From Porphyromonadaceae bacterium UBA7141 (lineage in GTDB: Bacteria > Bacteroidota > Bacteroidia > Bacteroidales > Muribaculaceae): a stretch of 33,611 nt of DNA. The notes under the pieces were generated by a model. That model saw only the letters and a list, made by a program, of their open reading frames with translations, was not told the origin of the DNA and made no database searches. This document shows, in pieces, positions 7,950 through 15,668 of this stretch. The DNA lies in contig DKWX01000068.1 in NCBI GenBank assembly GCA_002491945.1, positions 1 through 33,611 on the forward strand, written 5' to 3'. The position numbers and the translations under genes are program-made. Position 1 is the first letter of the stretch. Each line of letters starts with the position of its first letter.

Positions 7950-8705
7950 TCACATGCCCGGAGCGGATGCGGAGCTAAGTGCTTCGTCGCCATCGGCAAC
8001 CACCGATGAGGCCGCCGGCTGCAGCTGTCGCACGGATGTCGAGGCTGCTGCCTGCCGTCCCTGGGTCCGGGACAGGCCTGAAGATGCACCGGCAGAGCCG
8101 GAAGAGGGGGATGCTGAACCGGACGCAGCGCCCCCGCCTTTCAGATTATCGCGCTCTGCGGGAAATATTCCCATCGGACGGTTGATACTGTATTCCGTAA
8201 AATCCTGACGGGCACGGAATCCATACCCCTCCATCATGTGGGTGGCATTCTCGATATGGATGAAGGAGTCGCTGTAGACAATCCCCTTGTTCTGATCCCA
8301 GAATACCTGCTGGGAAAGAAACAGCTCGCGGGGCACTTTCGTCACTTCCACATGACCGTCAAGACGCCACAAATTGAGTTTCTTATAGTAGATTGCCGAA
8401 TCTGCGGCTATCGTGGCTATCACATTAAATTTCCGGTCATATTTTCTGAGATAAAGTCCCTCGGGAAATCTCCAGTGCGGCTCCGGTCCCTCGTCGTATA
8501 CCTTCCACAATGGCGCCACAATCTTGTATTGCGTCACTCCGGAATCGGAAATCATGGTCGACACATTGTGAGTCGTCATCGTAGGCATACGGTCAGGACG
8601 CAGACTTGAGGCCACATCCACCTTTGTCTCCTCGCGGCATGAAGCGAAGAGAAGCATCAGCGCCACGACGCATGACGCACTGACAGAAAGCCTCCTCATC
8701 CCCAT
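7950..8705 (-). CDS. lptC: LPS export lipoprotein LptC with long Ser/Ala/Gly tail
   Basis: LptC passes lipopolysaccharide from the LptBFG transporter to LptA in the periplasm. Residues 1-22 are a signal ending in a loose Bacteroidota lipobox (FASC, Cys23) followed by REE. The OstA/LptC fold spans about 40-185: MISDSGVTQYKIVAP, LYLRKYDRKFNVIATIAADS, GIVYSDSFIHIENATHMMEGYGF. After residue 195 comes a tail of some 55 residues rich in Ser, Ala, Gly and Gln, which is not part of the usual family fold. Start choice: the reading frame can be opened at a TTG at 8708, but the ATG at 8705 overlaps the upstream stop as TGATG, the coupled arrangement expected here. It is co-transcribed with the outer membrane barrel gene and coaX. 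Confidence 0.88.
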   Translation of the reverse strand: MGMRRLSVSASCVVALMLLFASCREETKVDVASSLRPDRMPTMTTHNVSTMISDSGVTQYKIVAPLWKVYDEGPEPHWRFPEGLYLRKYDRKFNVIATIAADSAIYYKKLNLWRLDGHVEVTKVPRELFLSQQVFWDQNKGIVYSDSFIHIENATHMMEGYGFRARQDFTEYSINRPMGIFPAERDNLKGGGAASGSASPSSGSAGASSGLSRTQGRQAAASTSVRQLQPAASSVVADGDEALSSASAPGM

Positions 8706-9982
8706 CAACGAATCTTACGCTGCCAGAACCAACGCTCGTTGAAATTGACTCCCACAGTGATATTGAAGTAATTCTCTCCGACGAGTCTGACCGGATACGC
8801 GCGGCGGTTTTTCCACTCGAATCCAATGTTGATCATTGTCTTATCCTGCGGCGTATGCAGACCGACACCACAGGTGACGCCATACTCACGCACCCGATTG
8901 CCTTGAATCTTAAGATAATCATTGCAGAAATAGCCACCGATACGATAGGTGATGCGCTGGCCATAGTTGCCACGCAGACGCGGCACCCATTCTCCACCCA
9001 GAGCCACACGCATGCGATCAGCGAAATTCATACCCTGGAACACCATGGCCGACGGTTCATCTGTCTTATATATCGGCGAGTATTTGACCTTGCTCCATAG
9101 CTGATATGTGACATCGGCCTCTATCATCCAGCGCGACATACGCTCATGCGTAAAGCTGACGCCCCCGCCGAAGCTGTCGGGAGTGCCGTATTTGCCCGAC
9201 AGTTTCTGATATCCGATGGTATCGGGCTTACTCTCTACCTGCAAAGCCTGCTGAGTCACCCATGTCTGACCATGCATCGACTTGGCTGGAGAATAGGTCA
9301 CGCCAAGCCCGAGTCTATTGTAGGCCCCGATATTAGCCTTGTACTGGGCTCCAATCACGACATCCCAGTCGCGCACCTCCATCACATGCTCCAGTAGACC
9401 TTGAGTGGAATTATCGGGAGTGGAATAGACATCATTGACTATATTGCCGAAATTATACGAGATATTGGCACCCAACGAGAACCCCTTGTATGTACCGGCG
9501 AGGCCGAAATAAGCCATATTTATACCACCCGTGCCCTGATTCTCCACAGCGCCATGCTTTATGTCATTACCGAAGGCATAACCTACAGATGTATATGGGA
9601 GCATACCGATTGAGGCTCCCATAAATTTTGTAATCGGGAACTGCATCGTGACATAATCGAGTCCGCCGCCGACGGAATGCTGACGCGCACTTCCCTCCTG
9701 ACTCCAGAGCATCGACACATCGGCACCCATATCGAAAAGGAAGGTCAATGAGTCGATGGCCGCATAAGAGGCCGGGTTCATGACATTAATCTGGCGTCCG
9801 GAGCTCATGGCATAACCTATGCCGCCCATCTGACGCTGCATGGAAGTGGCCCGGTCGCCAAGCACTCCGTATCCGTACATCGAATAAGGGGTTGTGACAT
9901 CGGCCTGCGCCGACTGCATTCCGGCCATTGCCAGCACAGCCAGCACCGGAATGGAAGCGAAATGTCTAAATTTCATTTTCAT
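8705..9982 (-). CDS. Outer membrane beta-barrel protein, PorV/FadL-like
   Basis: A 425-residue barrel of unknown substrate. Residues 1-27 are a signal peptide (PVLAVLAMAGMQSAQA). The mature protein opens with TTPYSMYGYGVLG, a sequence style shared by Bacteroidota proteins with a FadL/PorV-type barrel and an NPASYAAIDSLTF segment near residue 70. Alternating hydrophobic and polar stretches with many aromatic residues fill the rest, and the last strands (YFNITVGVNFNERWF) resemble a barrel terminus, though a few charged residues follow. It overlaps the coaX end by 17 bp and lptC by one base, so translation is probably coupled. Such genes are commonly found between coaX and lptC in Bacteroidales, but the function is not established. 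Confidence 0.8.
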   Translation of the reverse strand: MKMKFRHFASIPVLAVLAMAGMQSAQADVTTPYSMYGYGVLGDRATSMQRQMGGIGYAMSSGRQINVMNPASYAAIDSLTFLFDMGADVSMLWSQEGSARQHSVGGGLDYVTMQFPITKFMGASIGMLPYTSVGYAFGNDIKHGAVENQGTGGINMAYFGLAGTYKGFSLGANISYNFGNIVNDVYSTPDNSTQGLLEHVMEVRDWDVVIGAQYKANIGAYNRLGLGVTYSPAKSMHGQTWVTQQALQVESKPDTIGYQKLSGKYGTPDSFGGGVSFTHERMSRWMIEADVTYQLWSKVKYSPIYKTDEPSAMVFQGMNFADRMRVALGGEWVPRLRGNYGQRITYRIGGYFCNDYLKIQGNRVREYGVTCGVGLHTPQDKTMINIGFEWKNRRAYPVRLVGENYFNITVGVNFNERWFWQRKIR

Positions 9983-10763
9983 TATGACGGTAAATTGCCC
10001 TCAATCCTTTGGCAAGGAGATAAGGGTCGTAAACTATTTCTATTTCCGAAAATTCTTCTGCATATCGGCCTTCGCAATGCCGGATTCTTTCGATATGACG
10101 CATAATCATGGGAGCGTCACCTCCGGTGACAAGCGCCACTGTTATGCCGCTGCCATTATGGCCTCGACCAGAGATGGCGCCACACACCTCGTCCATGTAT
10201 CCGCGCACTACTCCGGTGCGTATCGACTCGCATGTGCTGCGTCCGAAAGCAGGCACCGGTCCGTCGTCGGGACCGACCATGATTTCAGGCAATAACGCCG
10301 TGAATTCATGCAGCGCTCTGAACCTCATCCGCAATCCGGGCGATATGCTTCCCTTCATAAAGACGCCGGCAACCACCACATCGCATGTCAGTGCCGTCCC
10401 GGCATCAATCACCAGACATCTGCTTTCCGGCCATCCGGCGGCAGCGGCCACCGCTGTGGCTTTCCGGTCGATCCCAAGAGTGCGCGGATTGTCGTAAGTC
10501 ACCCCTATCGGGAGCTTAGTCTCCGGAGTGAGCAACATGAAATTACCCTCCAGCGCTATGCGAAGCGACTCCACAAGCCGTGTGTCGGTATGCCCCACAC
10601 TTGCCATTGCCCCACCCTCAGGCTGACGGCGCTCTATCAGGCCAAGCAATTCTTCCTGGGCATCAGCGCCGAAGTAGCACACCTCCGGCTCTCCGGCTTC
10701 CGGGAGCCACGTGGCCTTAAGGCGGGTATTGCCGGCATCGACAGCAAGAAATCCGTGTGCCAT
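9966..10763 (-). CDS. coaX: Type III pantothenate kinase
   Basis: It phosphorylates pantothenate with ATP, the first committed step of coenzyme A synthesis, in the cytoplasm. The 265 residues match the family length. The N-terminal phosphate-binding motif is LAVDAGNTRLK, with Asp9. Other family motifs are YDNPRTLGIDRKA (about 115), LVIDAGTALTCDVV (about 140, the ASKHA-fold phosphate-2 segment) and KGSISPGLRMRFRALHEFTA (about 157). Its ATG overlaps the stop of the upstream membrane protein gene by one base (TGATG), and its end overlaps the outer membrane barrel gene by 17 bp. The mixing of a CoA gene with envelope genes in one operon is usual for Bacteroidales. Confidence 0.95.
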   Translation of the reverse strand: MAHGFLAVDAGNTRLKATWLPEAGEPEVCYFGADAQEELLGLIERRQPEGGAMASVGHTDTRLVESLRIALEGNFMLLTPETKLPIGVTYDNPRTLGIDRKATAVAAAAGWPESRCLVIDAGTALTCDVVVAGVFMKGSISPGLRMRFRALHEFTALLPEIMVGPDDGPVPAFGRSTCESIRTGVVRGYMDEVCGAISGRGHNGSGITVALVTGGDAPMIMRHIERIRHCEGRYAEEFSEIEIVYDPYLLAKGLRAIYRHNENEI

Positions 10764-11284
10764 CAGTCTTTTTTCCCGTTATCCTCCTTTTGCTGCCCGC
10801 GCTCTTTCTTGATGCGCCATGTCACCATAGCAAAAGATATCACCTGCAGCATCGCCCCGACGAGCGAGAACATTACAGTGTCGCGCAGCACCGACATCTG
10901 GCCTATGTAAGCCATACCTGACAGTTTCTGCGTATTGTAGAACCAGAAGAACGCACCTATACAGAACGCCATACCGGCCCAGAACTCCATCCGGCGCAGA
11001 CGCCGCACCCGCATACTCTCTCCAGGGTCGGACACATTTACAAGTCTTGCGGCAGTGAATATCAGCGCGCCGACGGCATATACCCATTTATAGGCAGTGC
11101 TCCAGCTGAATGAGTCAGGATCATACATAGGATGCGCTCCCCATAGCGATGTGGCGAACGGCCCCACCAGCGCGAGCGCTATCAGAGTCAGCCCGAAGGT
11201 GGCCACATTCTCCATCTTCTTGCGGCGCGATTCAATTTGAGTCGCCCCGGCTGCTATATTTCTGTTCGTTTTCTTTTTTGACAT
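10763..11284 (-). CDS. Conserved membrane protein with four predicted helices
   Basis: Not a family I can name. The 173-residue protein has a basic N-terminus (MSKKKTNRN, ESRRKK), then four probable membrane helices at about 29-47, 65-82, 100-118 and 133-154, and a highly charged C-terminus (KKERGQQKEDNGKKD). Both tails should face the cytoplasm. It follows the FtsB/DivIC-like gene by 128 bp and overlaps coaX by one base, so it belongs to the same envelope operon. No catalytic motif is visible. Confidence 0.75.
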   Translation of the reverse strand: MSKKKTNRNIAAGATQIESRRKKMENVATFGLTLIALALVGPFATSLWGAHPMYDPDSFSWSTAYKWVYAVGALIFTAARLVNVSDPGESMRVRRLRRMEFWAGMAFCIGAFFWFYNTQKLSGMAYIGQMSVLRDTVMFSLVGAMLQVISFAMVTWRIKKERGQQKEDNGKKD

Positions 11285-11412
11285 CTGTAAGTATTATTCG
11301 TTTGATTCAGGTGTGCCGGGCAGACCCCGGGCCATCGCCATGACGCCGTTTATTTCTCTGCAGAAGGCTTCCGTGACACCTGCCTGCATCCATTTCATCC
11401 TCCGCCCGGCTA

Positions 11413-11721
11413 CTATTCCTTTATCAGAAACACATCTTCCGAGGGCTTTTGCATATGGAACTGTTCGCGGGCCACATGCTCCAGATCTACCGTACCATGC
11501 TCTATGGCCTCACGCCGTGCCCGATAATAGGCTGCAGAGTCTTCATTAAGTTTGATTTCCTGCCGGAGCTCGTTGATACGGTTCTGATACTCCATATTGA
11601 GCTTTACGCTCGTCTCCTCGTTCAAGGAAAGCAAAATCACCACCAATGTGCCTATTACCAGCACCGGGATATGCGACTTGCGCCGCATCCAGAATGAAAG
11701 TTTCTTCGTCTTTTTCCCCAT
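11413..11721 (-). CDS. FtsB/DivIC-like septum formation initiator
   Basis: A small bitopic cell division protein that would join FtsL and FtsQ/DivIB in the divisome. A basic cytoplasmic start (MGKKTKKLSFWMRRK) leads to one membrane helix at about 18-33 (PVLVIGTLVVILL). A periplasmic coiled coil follows at about 40-72 (NRINELRQEIKLNEDSAAYY), then the family segment EHVAREQFHMQKPSEDVFLI near the C-terminus. At 102 residues the length is right. It is the first gene of the envelope operon, behind the promoter at 11843-11873, with a leader of about 115 bases. Confidence 0.9.
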   Translation of the reverse strand: MGKKTKKLSFWMRRKSHIPVLVIGTLVVILLSLNEETSVKLNMEYQNRINELRQEIKLNEDSAAYYRARREAIEHGTVDLEHVAREQFHMQKPSEDVFLIKE

Positions 11722-11842
11722 ATCGTTCAGGTTGAGAGTTGGGTCGCCGCGCGGCCCGCCGCATCAGGCGTATGAGTGTCCGGTAATAGGATGCCATATT
11801 ACCTCGACATGACTTGGACGGACACCTGCCACATGTAATTTA

Positions 11843-11873
11843 CAAAATTAGTCAATCTCATCCTATCTGCAAA
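11843..11873 (-). promoter_or_regulatory. Promoter of the ftsB-coaX-lptC operon
   Basis: On the minus strand TTTG (11870-11873), 19 bp, then TAATTTTG (11843-11850): both boxes are complete. Transcription should start near 11836. The leader could encode an 11-codon peptide (ATG at 11831, MWQVSVQVMSR), but nothing marks it as real. Confidence 0.75.
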
Positions 11874-11901
11874 ATTTTTTCTTAAAAACCCGCCCCATTC
11901 T

Positions 11902-11959
11902 GCAAGCACATCTGCGAGCATTCTGCGAGCACATCACGAGCACATCACGAGCACACGTC
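11902..11959. repeat. Short tandem repeat, five 11-13 bp units
   Basis: Five consecutive imperfect units: GCAAGCACATCT, GCGAGCATTCT, GCGAGCACATC, ACGAGCACATC, ACGAGCACACGTC. The third and fourth differ at one base. It lies between the ftsB promoter and the end of the second sigma gene and does not appear to be coding. Confidence 0.7.
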
Positions 11960-11996
11960 ACGGGAGCAGATGTCCGGGACCCTGCACTCACGCAGA

Positions 11997-12041
11997 CACG
12001 GCCACGAAGCAGTCAGTATCATGACTATCTTCATGGCCGTG
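11997..12041. other. Large hairpin after the second ECF sigma gene
   Basis: CACGGCCACGAAG (11997-12009) pairs with CTTCATGGCCGTG (12029-12041) with one mismatch, and the inner AGTCA/TGACT extends the stem to about 18 bp with a small bulge. It sits 100 bp past the sigma gene stop on the minus strand. There is no T-run, so it is either an atypical terminator or a palindromic repeat. Confidence 0.5.
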
Positions 12042-12140
12042 GATCTATGGTCGGGGCTATGCGGGATACCGGTGACTCCGGCTATATTATGGTATGTGCG
12101 CCGGAAGGACAACAGCCTTCCATGCTGCAACGGATTCTGC

Positions 12141-12650
12141 TCAACGATAGGCTTTCAGCATACCCTGAAGACGCTTGCGGGCAAAGAATATGCGACTTTT
12201 GACAGTGCCCAGCGGAAGCGACATCTTTTCGGCAATCTCGCTGTATTTATAGCCGGCGACATACATGCTGAATGGCACTCTGTATTCATCGCCGAATGTG
12301 TTGATGGCCTCGGATATCTCTTTTGCGGCATAGGAGCCTTCCGGAGTATCAAGACCACTCTCTTGCGAGAGATTAAGATGATACAGGTCTTCAGTGGTGT
12401 CGACCACCGTGGCACAACGCACCTGATGACGGTATTTGTTGATAAATATGTTGCGCATTATCGTGAACACCCATCCCTTGAAGTTGACATTGTCGACATA
12501 TTTGTCTTCATTGTCAAGCACCTTGAGCGTAGTATCCTGCACCAGGTCCTGTGCCGCATCGCGGCTGCTGGTAAGCTGATAAGCGAAATTAAGCAGATTG
12601 CTCTGGAGTCCGAGCAGACGACGTTTGAAATTTGAATCCGACATAGCCAT
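12141..12650 (-). CDS. ECF-type RNA polymerase sigma factor, second paralogue
   Basis: 169 residues with region 2 at about 12-88 (DLVQDTTLKVLDNEDKY; NFKGWVFTIMRNIFINKYR) and region 4 at about 112-165 (YKYSEIAEKMSLPLGTVKSRIFFARKRL). It has the same length as the protein at 5635-6144 and is similar along the whole chain, differing most in the inter-domain linker. Again no anti-sigma gene is adjacent; neighbours are trmD upstream and the FtsB-like gene downstream. I found no convincing TAnnTTTG promoter in the 223 bp before it, which may mean that it uses an alternative promoter, possibly its own (inference). ATGs at 12650 and 12644 are both possible starts. Confidence 0.92.
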   Translation of the reverse strand: MAMSDSNFKRRLLGLQSNLLNFAYQLTSSRDAAQDLVQDTTLKVLDNEDKYVDNVNFKGWVFTIMRNIFINKYRHQVRCATVVDTTEDLYHLNLSQESGLDTPEGSYAAKEISEAINTFGDEYRVPFSMYVAGYKYSEIAEKMSLPLGTVKSRIFFARKRLQGMLKAYR

Positions 12651-12873
12651 AAAGTTTAAGGGGTTATTGTTATGTTTCCTTTGATGTTATAACACTACCC
12701 ACAGAAATCTATCATGAAAAATCGGATTATTTTTCACTATCTCATAAACTTTTTTTTGCTTTTGGCGTTTTGTTCCAAACAGCTGATATTATGTCAGCCA
12801 AGAAGTGAAATTTTGTCGAATCCAACCGATTTTATGCAACCTCCCCGACATTTTGTCCCTACGAGGCGATTCA

Positions 12874-13551
12874 TCATTCATCAAGCAGGTCCGGACGCAG
12901 ACGGCGGGTGCGCTCAAGAGCCTGGTCATAGCGCCATTCTGCGATTCTGGCCTCATGACCGCTCAACAATATGTCGGGCACACGCCATCCGTTGTATTCA
13001 GCCGGGCGGGTGTATACGGGGGGTGCCAGAAGGTTATCCTGAAACGAATCCGAAAGCGCCGACTGCTCGTCACCAATCACTCCGGGTATCAGACGCACCA
13101 GCGCATCGGTCACACACAGAGCCGGGAGTTCGCCTCCGGTCAGCACATAATCGCCGATTGTAATCTCGCGCGTGATAAAATGCTCACGCACCCGGTAATC
13201 GATTCCTTTATAATGGCCGCAGAGGATGATTATATTCTTCAGCATCGACAGTGAGTTGGCCATCGGCTGGTCAAAACGTTCGCCATCGGGGGTCATGAAT
13301 ATCACCTCATCATAATCGCGCTGGGCTTTCAGAGCCGATATACAGGCATCTATCGGCTGAATCCCCATCACCATACCGGCCTCTCCCCCGAAAGGATAAT
13401 CGTCCACTTTGCGGTGCTTGTTGACGGTATAGTCGCGCAGATTATGCACATATATCTCAGCAAGTCCCTTGTCGCGCGCACGCTTCAGGATAGAGCAGTT
13501 AAGCGGAGACTCAAACATCTCGGGGAGCACTGTTATTATATCTATTCGCAT
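12874..13551 (-). CDS. trmD: tRNA (guanine37-N1)-methyltransferase TrmD
   Basis: It methylates G37 next to the anticodon of tRNAs reading CNN codons, using S-adenosylmethionine, which prevents +1 frameshifting. The 225 residues begin MRIDIITVLPEMF, typical of the family. The knotted SPOUT fold is shown by DDYPFGGEAGMVM (about 51), LCGHYKGIDYRVREH (about 110) and ITIGDYVLTGGELPA (about 130), which together make the SAM pocket. The C-terminal helical domain contains YTRPAEYNGWRVPDILLSGHHA-like sequence (here ending SGHEARI). It stands alone between the second sigma gene and the inositol synthase gene. Confidence 0.96.
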   Translation of the reverse strand: MRIDIITVLPEMFESPLNCSILKRARDKGLAEIYVHNLRDYTVNKHRKVDDYPFGGEAGMVMGIQPIDACISALKAQRDYDEVIFMTPDGERFDQPMANSLSMLKNIIILCGHYKGIDYRVREHFITREITIGDYVLTGGELPALCVTDALVRLIPGVIGDEQSALSDSFQDNLLAPPVYTRPAEYNGWRVPDILLSGHEARIAEWRYDQALERTRRLRPDLLDE

Positions 13552-13571
13552 GATATCAATTCTTCACTACA

Positions 13572-13612
13572 AGTAAGTATGTGTTCAATTTTAAATGAAG
13601 TAAGTAAGTGAA
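13572..13612. repeat. Possible remnant of the TAAGTAAGTG repeat end
   Basis: CAAGTAAGTATGTGTTCAA near 13572 and AAGTAAGTAAGTG near 13599 resemble the ends of the dispersed 185 bp element, including GTGTTCAATTT. No internal part of the element is recognisable, so this may be a decayed end or chance. The rest of the gap to the inositol synthase stop (13613-13758) shows no clear feature. Confidence 0.3.
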
Positions 13613-13758
13613 AGAAATCTCTTACTGGCCTTGTCGGCGCCCACCAGCGTGAGCCCGTGGAGCCGTCGGGCCTTATATCCAAAATCGGCCTACCCGGGGC
13701 ACCGGGCAGACCGACTGTGGAATTATTTAAATCATTAAAGCAGACTTATCGCGCGAAA

Positions 13759-15084
13759 TCAATCGATTTCCTCGTCAGCCTCATAGCCGCCCATCTCGCG
13801 GATGGCGTTCTTGAGCATTACGTACTGCTGGAAGAGATGGTTGACGGGCACCTCATCCTCTGTATAGTCGTGCTGAGGACTCTTGAGGAAGAAGCTCAGG
13901 AAGCGCTGAGTGCCGTAACGGCCTGCACGGGCTGCGAGGTCGCTGAGCAACACGAGGTCAAGACAGAGAGGAGCAGCGAGGATTGAGTCGCGGCAGAGGA
14001 AGTTGATCTTAATCTGCATCGGATAGCCCATCCAGCCGAAGATGTCGATATTGTCCCAGCCCTCCTTGTTGTCGTTGCGCGGAGGATAGTAGTTGATACG
14101 AACTTTGTGATAGTACTGAGTGTCCTCGTCGTTGCCGTGGCCATACAGGTCAGGCTGCTCTTCAGGCACAAGGATCGACTCGAGTGTCGACAGCTTCGAC
14201 ACCTCTTTTGTGCGGAAGTTGGCGGGTTCATCAAGCACCAGACCGTCGCGGTTGCCGAGGATATTGGTAGAGAACCAACCGTTCAGACCCAGGCAACGGG
14301 TGCCGATAATCGGAGCAAAACCTGATTTCACCAGAGTCTGGCCGGTCTTGAAGTCCTTGCCTGCGATAGGCAATTTTGTCTGCTCGGCAAGTTCCCACAT
14401 GGCCGGGATGTCGACTGTGGTGTTGGGAGCTCCCATGATGAAGGGGGCACCCTCCTTGAGGGCTGCGTAGGCATAGCACATCGACGGAGCGACATTCTCC
14501 ACATCATTCTCCTTCATAGCCTTCTCGAGATCCTCAAGCTTGTAGTGCACTTTCTCATTGATGGGCACATACACCTCAGTTGAAGCAGCCCAAAGCACAA
14601 CTATGCGCTCTACACCCGACTCCTTCTTGAAATTGCGGATATCCTCGCGGATTTGCTCCACCATATCCCAGCGGGTCTTGGCATCCTTCACGTTGTCGCC
14701 GTCAAGACGCTTGGCGTAATTGCGGTCGAAAGCAGCCTTGAGGGGCTTGATTTTGATAAGCTCCTCTTTTACGGGCTCAATGTCTTTCTCCTTCAGCACC
14801 TCGGCGTTGAGTGCTGATTCGTAGGCGTTGGCAGGGTATACGTCCCATGCTGCGAACTCGATGTCGTTAAGGTCGGCCAAAGGCACGATATCCTTATATT
14901 TCAGATACTTCTTGTCAGCGCCACGACCCACACGGATTTTGTCGTACTGGGTCATTGATCCTACAGGCTTTGCCAGACCTTTGCGGGTCATCATTACACC
15001 TGTGATGAATGTGGTGCTCACCGCACCGAGTCCTACAATCATTACACCTAACTTGCCGTTGGGAGCCTTAGCCTTTTCTGCCAT
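13759..15084 (-). CDS. ino1: myo-Inositol-3-phosphate synthase
   Basis: It converts glucose 6-phosphate to 1D-myo-inositol 3-phosphate with NAD+, the source of inositol for lipid synthesis. The NAD-binding start is GVMIVGLGAVSTTFITG (about 13-29). Family motifs follow: VLWAASTEVY (about 165), MGAPNTTVDIPAMWELAEQ (about 217), KDFKTGQTLVKSG (about 243) and GWFSTNILGNRDG (about 269). At 441 residues it has bacterial/archaeal length. An Ino1-type synthase is known in Bacteroides thetaiotaomicron, where it feeds phosphoinositol dihydroceramide synthesis. Here it is the last inositol gene of the region, cut off from the rest by 735 bp holding two mobile repeats, and has its own promoter (15183-15213). 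Confidence 0.95.
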   Translation of the reverse strand: MAEKAKAPNGKLGVMIVGLGAVSTTFITGVMMTRKGLAKPVGSMTQYDKIRVGRGADKKYLKYKDIVPLADLNDIEFAAWDVYPANAYESALNAEVLKEKDIEPVKEELIKIKPLKAAFDRNYAKRLDGDNVKDAKTRWDMVEQIREDIRNFKKESGVERIVVLWAASTEVYVPINEKVHYKLEDLEKAMKENDVENVAPSMCYAYAALKEGAPFIMGAPNTTVDIPAMWELAEQTKLPIAGKDFKTGQTLVKSGFAPIIGTRCLGLNGWFSTNILGNRDGLVLDEPANFRTKEVSKLSTLESILVPEEQPDLYGHGNDEDTQYYHKVRINYYPPRNDNKEGWDNIDIFGWMGYPMQIKINFLCRDSILAAPLCLDLVLLSDLAARAGRYGTQRFLSFFLKSPQHDYTEDEVPVNHLFQQYVMLKNAIREMGGYEADEEID

Positions 15085-15182
15085 AATTAAATTGTATCTT
15101 CTGTGTTGTTTATTTTCTATTTTTGATAATCCTCATGCCCACACCCTGAATTCTTATCGGCGCAGGAAAGTGAAATCGGTCG

Positions 15183-15215
15183 TAAAAGTACTGCCATTTT
15201 TGCAATCTGCAAAAA
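15183..15215 (-). promoter_or_regulatory. Probable ino1 promoter with overlapping dyad
   Basis: On the minus strand TTTG (15210-15213), 19 bp, then TACTTTTA (15183-15190), seven of eight matches to TAnnTTTG with the last base off. Overlapping the -33 box is a perfect dyad: TTTTTGCA (15197-15204), three bases, TGCAAAAA (15208-15215), a candidate operator. A second possible -7 box TAAATTTG lies at 15276-15283 with a weaker upstream match. Confidence 0.5.
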
Positions 15216-15536
15216 ATTATTATCAAAAATCACATCCTCTATTTGTTAAATAATACTAATAAACTACTATTTTGGCAAATTTATTAGAATTTTAATGTCA
15301 GCAACTCGTCAATTGTTAATATTAATTAAAAGGGCTAAATCGGATTATCAGGCATTTTTCACCCATTTTTAATCAATATGCCATATGTCACAATCACTGA
15401 TTTCATGGGTTGCAGCATCTCATCGCCGGGTATGGCGCACTCGCTCTTCGCGGCTCATCCGGTGCGGATATGACGCATCACTGCGCCCACGACATGATAA
15501 GCGAGTGGCCTTAATTCGATTTGGGAATCATCCCTA

Positions 15537-15664
15537 CAATAGTTCGGTAATTTCTGTGATGAAAAGTTTGTAACAACTTGATATCCAATGCGTTGTATTG
15601 GATTCAAGCTATTTATGCAACTCATTGGCTTTCAAATAGATACACTGTTTTTACCGAACTATTG
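15537..15664. mobile_element. 128 bp MITE-like element with 6 bp target duplication
   Basis: CAATAGTTCGGTAA (15537-15550) is repeated exactly in inverted form as TTACCGAACTATTG (15651-15664). Directly outside both ends is the same 6-mer, TCCCTA (15531-15536 and 15665-15670), as expected for a target site duplication. The 100 bp interior is AT-rich and noncoding. This is the structure of a miniature inverted-repeat element mobilised by a transposase elsewhere. Its right edge touches the start of copy 1 of the 185 bp repeat, so it inserted at, or next to, that element's end. I cannot assign the insertion sequence family. Confidence 0.8.
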
Positions 15665-15668
15665 TCCC

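Larger units (their letters stand above)
11722..12140. other. Intergenic stretch between FtsB-like and sigma genes
   Basis: It holds the ftsB leader and promoter, the tandem repeat and the large hairpin listed separately. Overlapping reading frames on both strands here (for example 11970-12635 on plus) look like shadows of the sigma gene. Confidence 0.6.

Noticed and set aside
11546..11797. 83-codon frame overlapping the FtsB-like gene in another frame
   Set aside because: The FtsB-like protein has the full family layout; the alternative frame begins in its leader and has no features.
11902..11959. Tandem units as a CRISPR array
   Set aside because: Units are 11-13 bp and adjoin without spacers; no cas genes are present.
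15385..15573. 62-codon plus-strand frame before the 128 bp element
   Set aside because: It runs into the mobile element and shows no domain; kept only as possible decayed DNA in the gap description.
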